32,763 bases of DNA from Bacillota bacterium. GTDB lineage: Bacteria; Bacillota; Dethiobacteria; DTU022. How positions within the stretch are numbered: position 1 is the first letter of the stretch; each line of letters starts with the position of its first letter. Positions 32,625 to 32,763 of the stretch are shown piece after piece. The position numbers and the translations under genes are program-made. Below the pieces are notes generated by a model. It was given only the letters and a program-made list of their open reading frames with translations, did not search any database and was not told the origin of the DNA. The stretch is from assembly GCA_029552125.1 (NCBI GenBank), contig JAKPEE010000056.1, positions 1 to 32,763 of the forward strand. The letters run 5' to 3'.

Positions 32625-32763
32625 GATAAAGTATAATATTTTTCGCAAATTCATAGAAGTCCAATAAAAATGACATGGACGTAACCGTTTGGTAGAATTA
32701 AGTTAGCACACAAAATACCAACCAAAGGAGGTTACGTACCATGTCAGATAAGATTATACAGCT
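32625..32763 (+). mobile_element. Left end of an IS256-family insertion sequence, cut by the window edge
   Basis: The sequence GATAAAGTATAATATTTTTC at 32625 opens like the inverted repeat of IS256-type elements (GATAAAGT...). A strong AAAGGAGGT at 32724-32732 is followed by ATG 32741 and MSDKIIQ, the usual N-terminus of IS256/mutator transposases. The element runs off the window, so the right repeat and target-site duplication cannot be seen. The seven codons are too few to prove the family. Confidence 0.65.
32741..32763 (+). CDS. IS256-type transposase, N-terminal seven codons only
   Basis: ATG 32741 with AAAGGAGGT 8 bases upstream. Only MSDKIIQ is coded before the window ends. The start resembles the MxxKIIQLN opening of Firmicutes mutator-type transposases, supported by the IS256-like end 116 bases upstream. 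Confidence 0.6.

Overview
The window looks like a chromosomal segment of a Gram-positive anaerobe, most likely a Bacillota lineage of the clostridial / Peptococcaceae type. This rests on strong AGGAGG-type ribosome binding sites, frequent TTG and GTG starts, a SipW/TasA-type secreted fibre locus with an LPxTG-anchored protein, a lipoprotein-type solute-binding protein and an IS256-type element. Composition is about 50% GC. Lower-GC patches at about 27.3-28.97 kb and 30.2-32.76 kb look like accessory DNA. No rRNA, tRNA or CRISPR array was seen. The species cannot be named from sequence alone.

Layout. (1) 1-2.86 kb: surface-glycan glycosyltransferases, a GT8 gene cut by the window edge and a GT2 gene on the minus strand, and a second GT2 gene on the plus strand. 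The minus-strand GT2 gene is frameshifted at a run of ten A. The divergent intergenic region holds interleaved inverted repeats. (2) 3.28-7.1 kb: a soluble PAS-GAF hybrid histidine kinase, convergent with a membrane-anchored S41 peptidase. (3) 7.47-12.09 kb: an extracellular-matrix-like operon of vWA-domain protein, SipW-type signal peptidase, two TasA/CalY-like proteins and an LPxTG protein, closed by a clear terminator. The end of the vWA gene runs into degenerate copies of a dispersed repeat. (4) 12.3-12.6 kb: a small ferritin-like protein with its own promoter and terminator.

(5) 12.8-27.1 kb: a long sugar-utilisation locus, all on the plus strand. The first block (nahK-like anomeric kinase, ROK-like kinase, nagA, galE) is tightly packed and points to N-acetylhexosamine use. 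The second block is a Gfo/Idh oxidoreductase, a UroD-fold protein, a CUT2-type solute-binding lipoprotein, a DUF5107/TPR-like protein, a permease, and a permease fused to a double ABC ATPase. It appears to import and process an unidentified sugar derivative. RNA hairpins flank the binding-protein gene and probably set its expression apart from that of the membrane subunits.

(6) 27.3-28.93 kb: decaying genes, comprising two frameshifted membrane-protein genes, one DUF3592-like gene with an in-frame stop, and a short zinc-ribbon gene. (7) 28.97-32.37 kb: a PLP enzyme of the D-cysteine desulfhydrase / ACC deaminase family, a TetR regulator, an ATC-hydrolase-family protein and a CPBP intramembrane protease. 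Near-identical operators lie in front of the TetR and ATC-hydrolase-like genes, so one regulon is likely. (8) 32.5 kb to the end: the start of an IS256-family element that appears to have inserted a few codons into another leader-hairpin-bearing gene, possibly itself an IS.
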